Source: CAZTKP01 sp964614215
GTDB taxonomy: Bacteria > UBP6 > UBA1177
DNA: 9,378 nt
Direction of reading: 5' to 3'
Assembly (NCBI GenBank): GCA_964614215.1
Contig: CAZTKP010000105.1
Location: 1 to 9,378 of the forward strand
Below, in pieces: positions 1 through 6,364 of this stretch; position 1 is the stretch's first letter; every line of letters starts with the position of its first letter. The notes beneath the pieces are model-generated. The model searched no databases, was not told the origin of the DNA, and worked only from the letters and a program-made list of their open reading frames with translations. The translations under genes were made by a program, and so were the position numbers.

Positions 1-212
1 GTATCTGTGGATTCGTCTGTATCTGTTACAGTTTCATCTGTCTGCGATCCGTCAGTTCCTGAGTTGTCAGTATCGGTTATAGCGGTATCTTCAACCGCTT
101 CATTGTCAGTTGCATAGAAATCAATATCGGTCCAGTCTTCATGCTCAATATAAGAATTTGTACTGCAGGCAGCAAGTGTTAAAAATGTTAAAATTAATAA
201 CTGCCTTTTCAT
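1..212 (-). CDS. Thr/Asp-rich lipoprotein, N-terminal part (runs off window)
   Basis: Reading leftwards from the ATG at 212-210, 70 codons are visible before the window edge, so the C-terminus is missing. The protein starts MKRQLLILTFLTLAAC: a basic n-region, hydrophobic core and lipobox L13-A14-A15-C16. This predicts signal peptidase II processing and lipid anchoring at Cys16. After a short aromatic/acidic stretch (residues 20-35) the chain becomes a low-complexity tether rich in Asp, Thr, Ser and Glu, with repeated TDTD-like units. Such tethers usually separate a lipid anchor from a surface or periplasmic domain, and that domain would lie outside the window. A strong Shine-Dalgarno GGAGGT at 221-216 supports the start, although the spacing is short. 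It is the last visible gene of the leftward unit, 53 bp after the preceding lipoprotein. Function cannot be assigned from the visible part. Confidence 0.8.
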   Translation of the reverse strand, partial: MKRQLLILTFLTLAACSTNSYIEHEDWTDIDFYATDNEAVEDTAITDTDNSGTDGSQTDETVTDTDESTD

Positions 213-222
213 CTCACCTCCG

Positions 223-236
223 GGGTTCTTCAACCC
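223..236 (-). promoter_or_regulatory. Small mRNA hairpin just upstream of a ribosome binding site
   Basis: On the minus strand the spacer between the two lipoprotein genes contains GGGTT-GAAG-AACCC, a 5-bp stem closed by a 4-nt loop. It lies immediately before the CGGAGGTGAG ribosome binding region of the last gene. No U-tract follows, so it does not look like a rho-independent terminator. It may be an mRNA-processing or stability element, or may tune translation of the downstream lipoprotein. The stem is short and could be chance. Confidence 0.3.
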
Positions 237-264
237 TTAAACGTCTAAAATTCTTAAAAAGTTG

Positions 265-756
265 TCAGTAAAACTTAAACTCCATATTCTCAATGACGGT
301 GCAGTCACCGCCTGTTCCGTTCTTAAAGACCAGCCTCTGAAAACTGCCTGTTGCAAAGGCTACCCTGTCCTTTGTATCGAAATATATCAGCTCAACATTT
401 ATTCTTCCTGATATAACTCTGTAGAATTTATCGGGTTCTTCCCTGAAAAATATAAAAATACAGTCTTTACAGTCCTGCGGATCGGTCCCGGTGTCAAAAT
501 TTATCTCGTTTACACCCTGTGACATTGAGGAAAGTCCGCCGATAAGTAGTCTTCCTGACTTTTTGTCCGTGCTTTCATCAAGCTGGAACTTCACCGAGCC
601 GTCAATATCACTTGAAAAGAGTTGTCTTTCCGGGTTGAACGAGGTCTTTGCGCAGAAAGTGCCGAATTCCTTCTCCACATTTTCAGCACATGAAGATAAC
701 AGTATAACAGTAAACAGAATTAGAAAAAGCATGCAGAATTTAAACTTAATAAACAT
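265..756 (-). CDS. Small putative lipoprotein of unknown function
   Basis: A 163-residue protein if started at the ATG 756-754. An in-frame ATG at 822 would add 22 residues that have no signal character and lie inside the upstream gene. The chosen start has GGAG (767-764) 7 nt upstream and begins directly with a hydrophobic signal segment (residues 2-20). The lipobox is L20-S21-S22-C23, predicting a lipid anchor at Cys23. The mature part (about 140 residues) alternates polar and hydrophobic residues in short runs, suggesting an all-beta fold. It has four further cysteines (C35, C96, C99, C152), two of them in a DCKDC motif, which could form disulfides or bind metal. The C-terminus ends in alternating aromatic residues (MEFKFY). 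The start overlaps the end of the beta-barrel gene by 11 bp, so the two are likely translationally coupled and may act together at the outer membrane. I do not recognise the family. Confidence 0.8.
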   Translation of the reverse strand: MFIKFKFCMLFLILFTVILLSSCAENVEKEFGTFCAKTSFNPERQLFSSDIDGSVKFQLDESTDKKSGRLLIGGLSSMSQGVNEINFDTGTDPQDCKDCIFIFFREEPDKFYRVISGRINVELIYFDTKDRVAFATGSFQRLVFKNGTGGDCTVIENMEFKFY

Positions 757-2032
757 AGTTAAACTCCAGCATGACAGTGTGTGAGATCCTGCTGTAATCA
801 GCGTAATCGCCATATTCTCCATTTACATTTGAAATGTCCGCAAACAGTTCGTACTGAGCTTTTATTTCGTAGTTGTCATTAAACCTGTAACCAGTTCCGA
901 CAGAAAATTCCGTAATATGATCGGTTCTGGTCTTTTTTACAATAGTCGGGGCGGAATCCACGTCTTCCCAGTAAACCATTCGATGAATATCCTCATCAAA
1001 AGACCTTGAAAAAGTGTATTTAATAAAGACAGGAAGGAAAAATTTCTTTATGTCAAATTCACTCGACGTTCCCAGATAAATGGAATAGAACTTTCCTGCA
1101 ATATCAAGATTACCGTAAAAGACATCGTTATAGCGGTTATAGGTGATGTTCTGATCCTTGAGAAAGGTCATGGAGATACCTGTGAAAGCATCTAGAGTGA
1201 ACGATTCGCCGATGAAGTATGTGTTCCCCAGTTCTGTGAAAAAAGACAGTCCATTCAAATACTTAACTGTTTCGTGAGTGGGGATGTAGTATGTAGTTCC
1301 CAGTCTAAGGAAAACGGAAACAAGATCATTCCCGTCATAAAGATAGGAGAAGTTAAGTGACGGGTCNNNNNNNNNNNNNNNNNNNNNNNNNNNNNNNNNN
1401 NNNNNNNNNNNNNNNNNNNNNNNNNNNNNNNNNNNNNNNNNNNNNNNNNNNNNNNNNNNNNNNNNNTAAAAGCGTTTATCAATTCTGCTTTTCCCTTTTC
1501 TTTTCTTTAACAGCTTCTTCATTTTTCTTATTCTTGAGCTTCTGTCAACTTCATTGTCCGGTGTTTCAGTATCTTCATCTTCTGTTTCGGGGATTATCTC
1601 GTTAAGGGAAAGTGGTTTTTTTCTTTTTTGCTCTGGAGCCGGGGTCTGAATGTCAGGTTTTTCGTAAATATCTGTCTCGGGGATCTCTTTTTCAACATCA
1701 GGAGATGCCGGTATTTCGTTATCAGGTTTTTCGTAAGCAGGTTGCGGAGCCTGGATCTTCCTGATCTTTGGAAGTTTTCTGATTCTGGGAGCAAGCTTTA
1801 TCTTTATTGCGTCATTGTCATCAGTTTCGTTCTCAGCCGCGATATCGGCATCGGGAATGGACATGGGTTCTTCTTCGTAAAGATCTTTAAAAAAATCCTT
1901 TTCCCAGCCTTTTATCTCTTCTTTAGATACGTTCTTATAGAAGTAGACCCTGCTTTTTAAATGCTCGGGATCCTCTTTTGCAAAGATGGTTAAAGTGGCC
2001 GAAATTATTAACAGAAATGTGATAGGTCTCAT
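746..2032 (-). CDS. Exported protein with charged Pro-rich linker and C-terminal beta-barrel (interrupted by assembly gap)
   Basis: The start ATG at 2032-2030 overlaps the anti-sigma stop as ATGA. The N-terminus MRPITFLLIISATLTIFA is a typical Sec signal peptide, probably cleaved after IFA (residue 18). Residues about 19-60 are mixed and charged. Residues about 60-188 are a low-complexity linker of Pro, Glu, Asp, Lys and Arg with internal repetition (YEKPD at 100 and 123, IPETD/IPETE, RIRK/KIRK) and a very basic patch at about 167-188. A run of 100 Ns then replaces nominal residues 189-222. The C-terminal part (nominal 223-428) has alternating aromatic/polar strands such as LNFSYLYDG and FTELGNTYFIG, and ends in an aromatic strand (VMLEFNYVY). 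This is typical of an outer-membrane beta-barrel inserted by the BAM machinery. The 100 Ns probably stand for an unknown length, so total length and frame continuity are not certain. I do not recognise a named family. Confidence 0.75.
   Translation of the reverse strand: MRPITFLLIISATLTIFAKEDPEHLKSRVYFYKNVSKEEIKGWEKDFFKDLYEEEPMSIPDADIAAENETDDNDAIKIKLAPRIRKLPKIRKIQAPQPAYEKPDNEIPASPDVEKEIPETDIYEKPDIQTPAPEQKRKKPLSLNEIIPETEDEDTETPDNEVDRSSRIRKMKKLLKKRKGKSRIDKRFXXXXXXXXXXXXXXXXXXXXXXXXXXXXXXXXXXDPSLNFSYLYDGNDLVSVFLRLGTTYYIPTHETVKYLNGLSFFTELGNTYFIGESFTLDAFTGISMTFLKDQNITYNRYNDVFYGNLDIAGKFYSIYLGTSSEFDIKKFFLPVFIKYTFSRSFDEDIHRMVYWEDVDSAPTIVKKTRTDHITEFSVGTGYRFNDNYEIKAQYELFADISNVNGEYGDYADYSRISHTVMLEFNYVY
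1367..1466. other. Assembly gap (100 Ns)
   Basis: Exactly 100 consecutive N characters, the usual placeholder for a scaffold gap of unknown size. It falls between the basic end of the linker and the beta-barrel of the exported protein gene. The coding frame is open on both sides and nominally continuous, but this depends on the arbitrary gap length. Confidence 0.98.
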
Positions 2033-2712
2033 ATTTTTTCAGGCGAAAGACGGTACATTGTAACTGCAACTTTCCTGCCCTGAGTATCAAGTTCGATGCT
2101 GTGTCTGTGACTGAATCCACTGAATTTAGCATCGGTCCTGATCTTCCACTTTCCTTTCTTAACGACCTCGACGACAAAGGGTATCTGATTGACACCTTTT
2201 GTGAGATCTCCACTCCACGCATAGTTCTTCATTTTTCTGAACTCTTCGTTCTCACTGTAGAACTCAACGCCTTCATCAAGGGTGAAATGGACTTTCACAT
2301 CTTTGTAGTCGGCATCGCTTTCATATTCCATGATGATCCTGATAGGTTCGTTCATGGCAGAGGTCGTTGAAGAGATCAGTTCCTGCTTGCTCTGAGCGGA
2401 ATTGAAATAGGAAATAACGGATACTGAGACAAGAAGTGCAACTACGGCTGCGACGGCTATCCACCTGAAAGAAATGACAGGTTTTCTTGCCGGGAGCTCA
2501 ACTTTTTCAAGTTTTTCCATAAGCTTAGAATCAAAAAGTTCACCGTCTCTGTCATCTTCCTGGGCGGAATAATCAGAAAAAAGCCCGCTTACTTTCTGAG
2601 CGGCCTCATAATAGTCAGAACATTCGGAACATTCTTCAAGATGGTCCGATATCCTGATATCATCAGTGTTCTTTCCTTCATCAATAAGCTGTTTTATGTC
2701 CTCACAGCGCAT
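2029..2712 (-). CDS. Transmembrane anti-sigma factor with zinc-binding (ZAS/zf-HC2) domain
   Basis: A 227-residue protein started at the ATG 2712-2710, which has a near-perfect AGGAGG (2724-2719) 6 nt upstream. A longer in-frame start at 2784 lies deep in the sigma gene and is disfavoured. The N-terminal cytoplasmic domain carries the anti-sigma zinc signature H24-x3-C28-x2-C31, with Cys3 as the likely fourth ligand. This is the arrangement known from ZAS proteins such as RsrA. A single transmembrane helix follows at about residues 83-104. The remaining roughly 120 residues would be periplasmic and look like a beta-sandwich (for example VKVHFTLDEGVEFYS and WSGDLTKGVNQIPFVVEV). By family knowledge it holds the sigma factor of the preceding gene at the membrane until a signal releases it. 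Its 5' end overlaps that sigma gene by 11 bp and its stop overlaps the barrel gene as ATGA, so the three are probably co-translated. The signal sensed is unknown. Confidence 0.88.
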   Translation of the reverse strand: MRCEDIKQLIDEGKNTDDIRISDHLEECSECSDYYEAAQKVSGLFSDYSAQEDDRDGELFDSKLMEKLEKVELPARKPVISFRWIAVAAVVALLVSVSVISYFNSAQSKQELISSTTSAMNEPIRIIMEYESDADYKDVKVHFTLDEGVEFYSENEEFRKMKNYAWSGDLTKGVNQIPFVVEVVKKGKWKIRTDAKFSGFSHRHSIELDTQGRKVAVTMYRLSPEKI

Positions 2713-3325
2713 CGTCTTCCTCCTTTTCAGCTCTTGAACGTTCTCTGAACAGGGAAAGTTGTTTTTTATAGTCATTTTTCGCAATTAATTCGGCAAGTTT
2801 ACGCCTTCCTTTGAATACTCTGGATTTCAATGCTGAAAGTGATATTTCGAGTATTTTTGCTGCCTCTTCATAGCTTATCTCCTCGATATCTACAAGTACT
2901 ACCGCAACTTTCAGCTTTTCGGGCAGATTTGAGATAAGGAAATGAACCTCAGTTCTTGTGTCTTTTTCGATGAGTGCAGCTTCGGTATTGTCAGGCGCAA
3001 TAAAAATTTGTTTTTCCGGAGTTTCAGGGTCTGAACTCATCTCGACCTTGGTCGCGGGAGACCTGAAATAGTTAATGAGCTCATTTTTTATTATTCTCCA
3101 CAGCCAGGTCGTGAAACTGCCGTTGATCTGGTATCTTGTGATAGAAAGATAGGCCTTGACCAGCGCTTCCTGAAGGATGTCGTCCGCAAGCGCCGCATTC
3201 CCTCCCGCAATGTTGACAGCGAAGGAACGTAACTTTGCTCTGTGCATCGAGATAAGTTCACAGAATGCTTTTTTATCACCGTTAATCGCTTTTTTCAGGA
3301 GTTTCTGTTCAAGATCGTTCGTCAT
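2702..3325 (-). CDS. ECF-type RNA polymerase sigma factor (sigma-70 family)
   Basis: A 207-residue protein with only regions sigma2 and sigma4, as in the extracytoplasmic-function group. Sigma2 spans about residues 26-92; ADDILQEALVKAYLSI and FTTWLWRIIKNELINYFR match the conserved DxxQExf and FxxWLxxIarN patterns for core binding and -10 recognition. An acidic/proline linker (93-125) follows, then sigma4 at about 128-182. Its helix-turn-helix (SYEEAAKILEISLSALKSRVFKGRRKL, read in two parts: 151-160 and 161-177) should bind the -35. A charged tail of about 25 residues follows. The ATG at 3325 directly abuts the fhs stop codon (TAAATG), with only a weak AAAGG upstream, so it is probably translated by coupling or read-through initiation. 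The downstream anti-sigma gene marks it as the regulated partner. Target promoters are unknown; autoregulation of the following envelope genes is the usual pattern for such pairs. Confidence 0.92.
   Translation of the reverse strand: MTNDLEQKLLKKAINGDKKAFCELISMHRAKLRSFAVNIAGGNAALADDILQEALVKAYLSITRYQINGSFTTWLWRIIKNELINYFRSPATKVEMSSDPETPEKQIFIAPDNTEAALIEKDTRTEVHFLISNLPEKLKVAVVLVDIEEISYEEAAKILEISLSALKSRVFKGRRKLAELIAKNDYKKQLSLFRERSRAEKEEDDAL
2719..2724 (-). promoter_or_regulatory. Ribosome binding site that fixes the anti-sigma start
   Basis: AGGAGG on the minus strand, 6 nt before the ATG at 2712. It lies inside the last codons of the sigma factor gene and decides between this start and the longer in-frame ATG at 2784. 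Confidence 0.75.
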
Positions 3326-4990
3326 TTAGAAAAGGCCTTTAATCGTTCCGTCACTTTCAATATCCATACTTTCCGCAGCAGGTTTTGCAGGTAAACCGGG
3401 CATCGTCATAATGTCTCCGGTATAAACTACAAGAAATCCTGCGCCTGCTGAATATTTAACATCTGTGATCTCCAATGTGAAGTTTTTCGGTCTTCCTTTG
3501 AGATTTTTATTGTCCGAGAAGGACGACTGGGTCTTTGCCATGCAGACCGGGATCTCAGCAATTCCCCATTTCATGCGCTGATCGATCTTCTTTAGCACTT
3601 TTCTCGGAATATGAACATTTTTAGCGCCGTAGATCTTCTTTGCTATTTTCTCAATTTTTTCAACAGGATGGTCACTGAGCTCATAAGTGTAGTTCACGTC
3701 TCCTTTTTCACTGTGTGCCGCATCGGCGACAGCCTGAGCAAGTTCAAGAGCGCCTTCGCCTCCTTTTGCCCATACTTCCGCAGTGAATATCCTTGCGCCC
3801 ATTTCTTCTGTGAGCTCTGTCACTGCCTTTATCTCTTCGTCGCTGTCGTTAGAGAATTTGTTGAGAGCCACGATGACGGGACGGTTGAAGGACTGCATGT
3901 TCTCAATGTGTCCGCGAAGGTTGTCAAATCCCTTTCTTACAGCCTCAGGATTATTTTCGCCAAGCTCTTTAAGCTTTGCTCCGCCGTGATATTTGAGGGC
4001 TCTGATGGTAGCCACTATCACGACTGCATCGGGGGGTGACATTCCTTTAGTTCTGCTTACGAGGTTGAAGAACTTTTCAGCACCGAGGTCACTTCCGAAA
4101 CCTGCCTCGATAACGACCATATCCGCGTATCTTCTTGCAATGTCGGTTGCAACGATCGAGTTGGTTCCGTGGGCGATATTTGCAAACGGACCTGTGTGTA
4201 TAAGTGCCGGATTTCCTTCAAGAGTCTGGACAAGATTGGGCATGATGGCATCTTTGAGAAGAATACTCATCGAACCCTGTGCGTTTATTGCCCCCGCCTT
4301 TAACGGAATACTGTCGGAAGTTTCAGCGAGTATTATTTCGGCGAGTCTTTTTTTAAGGTCTTCTGTATCCCAGGAAAGCCCGAGAATTGCCATGATCTCG
4401 GAAGATGCCGTTATGTCGAACTTGCTTTCCCTGACCATTCCCGCCTCTTTCCCGAGGCCGATGACCATGTTCCTTAAAGATCGGTCGTTCATATCGAGAA
4501 CTCTGTCCCAGATGATCTCTTTTGGAAGAAGACATTTCTGTTCAACTCTTGAATATTCATTATCCAGAAGTGCGGAAAGAAGGTTGTGAGAAGCAGTAAC
4601 AGCGTGTATGTCACCAGTGAAGTGCAGGTTGATGGAATCCATAGGAATAACCTGAGAATGACCGCCTCCCGCAGCACCGCCTTTCACACCGAAAACAGGG
4701 CCAAGACTCGGTTCACGCAAGGTAACGATCGTCTTTTTGCCGATCTGGTTGAGAGCTTCGCTAAGACCGATGCTTAAAGTAGTTTTTCCCTCGCCCGCCG
4801 GAGTAGGTGTCATTGCGGTAACAAGCACCATTTTCGCCTTAGGTTCACCCACTTTCCGTGCATCAAGACTGATCTTTGCGACATTCCTTCCCCACGGAAT
4901 GACATCACTCTGATCAAGACCCATCTTGTCGGCGATATCACCGATCGGTCTCATCTTTACCGATGAAGCAATTTCATAATCTGTAGACAT
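3326..4990 (-). CDS. fhs: Formate--tetrahydrofolate ligase
   Basis: This enzyme makes 10-formyl-tetrahydrofolate from formate, THF and ATP. It feeds purine synthesis and, in acetogens and other anaerobes, the C1 or Wood-Ljungdahl branch; it is cytoplasmic. With the ATG at 4990 it has 554 residues, the normal full length of bacterial enzymes. Motifs seen: the ATP-binding loop TPTPAGEGKTT (61-71), signature GVKGGAAGGGH (101-111, with His where the classical signature has Tyr), NLHFTGDIHA (121-130), second signature VATIRALKYHGG (326-337), PVCMAKTQSSFS (481-492) and TGDIMTMPGLPAKP (524-537). An in-frame ATG at 5023 would add 11 residues. It has no ribosome binding site and overlaps the predicted -10, whereas AAGGGGTGG lies 3 nt before the 4990 ATG. 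No reductase/cyclohydrolase (folD) lies beside it. The ECF sigma gene follows with no spacer. Confidence 0.97.
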   Translation of the reverse strand: MSTDYEIASSVKMRPIGDIADKMGLDQSDVIPWGRNVAKISLDARKVGEPKAKMVLVTAMTPTPAGEGKTTLSIGLSEALNQIGKKTIVTLREPSLGPVFGVKGGAAGGGHSQVIPMDSINLHFTGDIHAVTASHNLLSALLDNEYSRVEQKCLLPKEIIWDRVLDMNDRSLRNMVIGLGKEAGMVRESKFDITASSEIMAILGLSWDTEDLKKRLAEIILAETSDSIPLKAGAINAQGSMSILLKDAIMPNLVQTLEGNPALIHTGPFANIAHGTNSIVATDIARRYADMVVIEAGFGSDLGAEKFFNLVSRTKGMSPPDAVVIVATIRALKYHGGAKLKELGENNPEAVRKGFDNLRGHIENMQSFNRPVIVALNKFSNDSDEEIKAVTELTEEMGARIFTAEVWAKGGEGALELAQAVADAAHSEKGDVNYTYELSDHPVEKIEKIAKKIYGAKNVHIPRKVLKKIDQRMKWGIAEIPVCMAKTQSSFSDNKNLKGRPKNFTLEITDVKYSAGAGFLVVYTGDIMTMPGLPAKPAAESMDIESDGTIKGLF

Positions 4991-4993
4991 TTT

Positions 4994-5002
4994 CCACCCC
5001 TT
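4994..5002 (-). promoter_or_regulatory. Ribosome binding site that fixes the fhs start
   Basis: AAGGGGTGG on the minus strand, ending 3 nt before the ATG at 4990. It is purine-rich with a GGGG core. It supports 4990 over the upstream in-frame ATG at 5023, which lacks any such site. Confidence 0.55.
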
Positions 5003-5021
5003 CAATGATTTAACCAGCAAC

Positions 5022-5049
5022 ATTGTCTTATATTGACAGATTTTGTCAA
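5022..5049 (-). promoter_or_regulatory. Candidate sigma70 promoter of the fhs-sigma-envelope operon, with inverted repeat
   Basis: On the minus strand a consensus -35 TTGACA (5049-5044) is followed after 16 bp by GACAAT (5027-5022), a 4/6 match to TATAAT. Transcription would start near 5015, giving a leader of about 25 nt before the 4990 start, too short for a folate riboswitch. The -35 is one arm of a perfect inverted repeat TTGACA-N5-TGTCAA (5049-5033), which could be an operator. The -10 match is only moderate. Confidence 0.5.
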
Positions 5050-5125
5050 GACAAGGACGGTTTTGATGAATTAAGTGATGTTTTAGATGAAATTATGGGT
5101 ATAAATTGCGACCTGATTTTGAGAC

Positions 5126-6307
5126 TTAAGTTAAGATCTCGGAGATCTGTTTTAGGTATTCTTGCCAGGAAACTGCTGAAACATTTGCGGTGAGAGGTTT
5201 CTCCTTGTCAATGGTGCAGACAACGAAAGCTTTTTCAGTTTTTCCTTCAAAAAGTGATATGAATTTCTCAAGTGATTGAGCATGACGGCGGGTAGGCGTG
5301 CCGGTTTTCTTTATTTCAATCGGATAATACTTGTCATTGCTGGTAATTATCAGATCAATTTCCATTCCGTCATGTGACCGCCAGAATGAAATATCAATGT
5401 TTTTTCCGCTATTTCTAATAATTTTAAGTGTTTCACTAACGATAAATCCTTCAAAAAAGGCTCCTGACATTGATCCGTTAAAAAGTGACTCTTTATTTCC
5501 CTGTCTGGTAAGGTAGGACGGGATTGAAGAATCAATAAAATACATTTTGGGAGATTTAACCAGCCTTTTTCCAATGTTTGTATGGAAAGGTCTGAGAAGA
5601 TAAATAATAAAAGAAGACTCCAGAATTGAGATCCATCGCTTCACAGTAGGTATTGAGACTCCACTGCTTCTTGAAATTCCGGCAAGATTAAGTTCCTGAG
5701 AATGATTCGCTGCACAAAGACCTGAAAATGTCTGGAAAAGCGATAGGTCTGAAACACTGACAATGTCTCTGACGTCTCTTTCCACGTATGTTCTGATATA
5801 GGAGGGAATCCACGTGTCGCGAATTTCAGGTTTTACAATAACTTCAGGATATGTGCCGTTCCAGAGAATGTTCTCTACTGTTGTTTCTCCCGGAACATTG
5901 TATTCGTTATAGCTCATTGGAAAAAGATCTACGATCGCAATTCTTCCGGCAAGTGAGTCACTCACATCTTTCATCATATTGAACTGTTGAGAACCCGTCA
6001 TTAGCCACTGTCCTGCAAGATCTCTATTTGAATCAATCTCCATTTTTAGATAGGAAAAAAGTTCAGGAACATATTGAATTTCATCAAGAATAGTCTGTCT
6101 GTCTGAATATCTGGAGATAAAGCCGGCAGGATCTTCTTTAGCAAAACTCTGCATTGCCGGATCGTCAAAAGTTACGTACTTTGCATCATTAAAAAGATTT
6201 TTAAGCAAGGTTGTTTTGCCTGTCTGTCTGGCACCAGTTACCAGAACTGCGGGAAACAGCCCCGCAACTTTCTTTAAAAGCTTTTCCAAATCTCTTTTCA
6301 TATACAT
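5126..6307 (-). CDS. AAA_14 / DUF4143 family ATP-binding protein
   Basis: A 393-residue protein of the large prokaryotic ATPase family with an AAA_14 domain followed by DUF4143. Seen in the sequence: Walker A GARQTGKTT (25-33), Walker B TILDEIQ (72-78, D75/E76), a sensor-like TGSQQF (104-109), and the characteristic YVERDVRDI (174-182). A helix-turn-helix-like segment (about 207-240, with SGVSIPTVKRWI) follows. The C-terminal part (about 285-365) resembles a PD-(D/E)XK fold with E287, D318 in GMEIDLII and E331-I-K333. Length and domain order are intact, so there is no sign of decay. The biochemical role of this family is not settled; members are often mobile or defence-associated and are present as many paralogs per genome. 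The start at 6307 is preceded by GAGG at a good distance; a second ATG two codons later is possible. It stands alone with its own promoter, 102-135 bp from fhs. Confidence 0.92.
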   Translation of the reverse strand: MYMKRDLEKLLKKVAGLFPAVLVTGARQTGKTTLLKNLFNDAKYVTFDDPAMQSFAKEDPAGFISRYSDRQTILDEIQYVPELFSYLKMEIDSNRDLAGQWLMTGSQQFNMMKDVSDSLAGRIAIVDLFPMSYNEYNVPGETTVENILWNGTYPEVIVKPEIRDTWIPSYIRTYVERDVRDIVSVSDLSLFQTFSGLCAANHSQELNLAGISRSSGVSIPTVKRWISILESSFIIYLLRPFHTNIGKRLVKSPKMYFIDSSIPSYLTRQGNKESLFNGSMSGAFFEGFIVSETLKIIRNSGKNIDISFWRSHDGMEIDLIITSNDKYYPIEIKKTGTPTRRHAQSLEKFISLFEGKTEKAFVVCTIDKEKPLTANVSAVSWQEYLKQISEILT

Positions 6308-6330
6308 TTTCTTACCTCACGAAAAAATTC

Positions 6331-6363
6331 TGACAAATATAACATTGAATGTTAATATTGTCA
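6331..6363. repeat. 33-bp imperfect palindrome spanning the ATPase promoter
   Basis: The left arm TGACAAATATAACATT (6331-6346) and right arm AATGTTAATATTGTCA (6348-6363) are reverse complements at 13 of 16 positions, around a single central base. The palindrome covers nearly the whole -35 to -10 region of the leftward ATPase promoter. It is a plausible operator for a dimeric repressor, possibly autoregulatory. AT-richness makes chance symmetry more likely than for a mixed sequence, but the length is notable. Confidence 0.55.
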
Positions 6364-6364
6364 A
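6336..6364 (-). promoter_or_regulatory. Strong sigma70-like promoter of the AAA_14/DUF4143 gene
   Basis: On the minus strand TTGACA (6364-6359) is separated by exactly 17 bp from TATATT (6341-6336). This is a full -35 match and 5/6 -10 match at ideal spacing. Predicted transcription start is near 6329, leaving a leader of about 20 nt with GAGG ahead of the ATG at 6307. It is embedded in the 33-bp palindrome. Confidence 0.7.

Noticed and set aside
757..822. Longer N-terminus for the small lipoprotein (ATG at 822)
   Set aside because: It would place 22 non-signal residues before the signal peptide and extend the overlap with the barrel gene to 77 bp; the ATG at 756 has GGAG at 7 nt.
2713..2784. 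Longer N-terminus for the anti-sigma factor (ATG at 2784)
   Set aside because: It overlaps the sigma gene by 83 bp, and the AGGAGG at 2724-2719 clearly serves the ATG at 2712.
3329..3350. ECF-type promoter (GGAAC about 15 bp before CTAAA) and AAAGGCCTTT palindrome just before the sigma gene
   Set aside because: The -10 would fall on the sigma start codon and the motif match is short; not enough to call an autoregulatory promoter, though it deserves transcript mapping.
3611..4039. 142-codon plus-strand frame opposite fhs
   Set aside because: Antisense shadow of fhs with no family resemblance.
3993..4589. 198-codon open frame on the plus strand opposite fhs
   Set aside because: It lies wholly antisense to a clear, conserved fhs gene, has no ribosome binding site or recognisable domain, and its openness is explained by codon bias of the opposite strand.
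4991..5023. Longer fhs start (ATG at 5023)
   Set aside because: No ribosome binding site, overlap with the predicted -10 box, and extra residues not typical of the family's N-terminus.
4991..5050. Tetrahydrofolate riboswitch ahead of fhs
   Set aside because: The predicted leader is only about 25 nt and no pseudoknot-like structure is visible.
5134..5148. Palindrome AGATCTC-G-GAGATCT at the end of the ATPase gene as a terminator
   Set aside because: On the minus strand no U-tract follows, the loop is too small for the full stem, and it lies inside the coding sequence.
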